A DNA stretch of 64,000 nucleotides from Bryoerythrophyllum caledonicum (taxonomy: Eukaryota; Streptophyta; Bryopsida; Pottiales; Pottiaceae), in the NCBI GenBank assembly GCA_963971425.1, contig OZ020521.1:4047519-4111518 (forward strand), written 5' to 3'. The first letter of the stretch is position 1; every line of letters begins with the position of its first letter. The notes under the pieces are model-generated. The model ran no database searches and was not told the origin of the DNA. It was given only the letters and a program-made list of their open reading frames with translations. The position numbers and the translations under genes were made by a program. Shown piece after piece: positions 63,363 to 64,000 of this stretch.

Positions 63363-64000
63363 CCTATTTTCTAAGAATCACGTCTTTTCATAATATTATG
63401 CCATAACTTTCTACCACTATTATAGTTCTTTTTAAAACTTGATGCCTTTCCATCAAGGGTTGTGCCTTTACCAAAAGCCACCAATTCAATTTTTTTCTCA
63501 CTATCCTTTAACGCTTTGATATAGATAGGTACTTTTTAATTAACTAGCTACTTAGTGTGAATATTACCGTCGAGATGAAAGAGGAGTAGCTCCGTAAAAC
63601 CTGGTGAGGAGGGGTTTTCGGGTGTTAGGCGCAAATGCAAGGCACACAAGAATGAGGGCTGTCGGGCTCATTGTGAATCCCGGTGTGTCTCTCTTGTTGC
63701 TGAAAGGTACTTCTATGGGTGTCAAGAGTGTTGAAAGGATTGGTATGTTAGATCTTCTGTTGCAAAGGTTGAATGGAGATGCAACAATCTAGCACTAATT
63801 TGAGAGAGTAGATCTGTTGTGGGGCTCTGTGTTGGCTCAGATCTAGATCTACATTTTGCACCTTCCATATCCCCTCACAATAGATTAGATCTAGATCAAG
63901 ATATCACAACTCCATAGAATTACCGCACACCAAACCCCTCCCCAACCAGGATACAAGCACATACCAAGAGAAGGGATTATTATCTACATCAAACTCAAGA
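63363..64000. other. Window end, no gene recognised
   Basis: A 62-codon plus-strand open stretch (63604-63792, MRRGFRVLGANARHTRMRAV) has no domain. The last 200 bases hold repeated AGATCTAGATC motifs on both strands. A retroelement may continue beyond the window. Confidence 0.25.

Noticed and set aside
1-64000. tRNA, rRNA or other structured RNA genes
   Set aside because: No cloverleaf-like B-box/A-box combination or rRNA segment was recognised by eye; a covariance-model scan would be needed to exclude them.

Overview
This looks like a nuclear segment of a land plant. The evidence is GT-AG introns of about 70-900 nt, two multi-exon genes that look plastid-targeted, a plant-type L1 LINE, gypsy and Athila-like retroelement remains, and telomere-like AGGGTTT motifs. 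The mix of DD34E Tc1/mariner elements and TTAA-flanked (piggyBac-like) non-autonomous elements is unusual for a flowering plant, so a seed-free plant (bryophyte, lycophyte or fern) is my guess. Nothing here proves the lineage.

Layout. 0-7.2 kb holds decayed coding relics: an unidentified minus-strand protein in pieces (Cys-rich part at 3.25-3.64 kb) and a gypsy-type RNase H relic (5.9-6.6 kb). 7.27-12.3 kb is a retroelement-like block: a promoter-like start, about 1 kb of compound minisatellite, a frameshifted Athila/'putative plant transposon protein'-like ORF, and a non-coding tail. 12.4-13.5 kb holds a SWIM zinc-finger relic. 13.6-17.4 kb is telomere-like and tandem repeats plus one TTAA element.

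17.7-23.6 kb is the only clear host-gene island. It has two divergent genes about 370 bp apart. The minus-strand gene has nine exons, encodes 346 aa and is a spermidine-synthase-like SAM-dependent methyltransferase. The plus-strand gene has seven exons, encodes 521 aa and is a TPR-like plastid protein with a C-terminal membrane anchor. All splice junctions close in phase.

24-64 kb is a transposon graveyard with some young elements. There are four DD34E Tc1/mariner copies. The 33.1 kb copy has an intact transposase and 27-bp TIRs. The 39.6 kb copy is decayed with long TIRs. The 52.2 kb copy is intact, with arms of about 580 bp that look almost identical. The 59.5 kb copy is decayed and split by a TTAA element. 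There are also one long LINE (43.7-49.5 kb, minus strand, ORF1 and ORF2 overlapping as ATGA) and two 5'-truncated LINE insertions with perfect 14-bp and 12-bp target duplications. At least seven copies of a 0.2-0.93 kb TTAA-flanked family with CCCCTAAA ends are present, plus relatives. A MULE-type MITE has a 10-bp target duplication. Nested insertions give a partial relative chronology.
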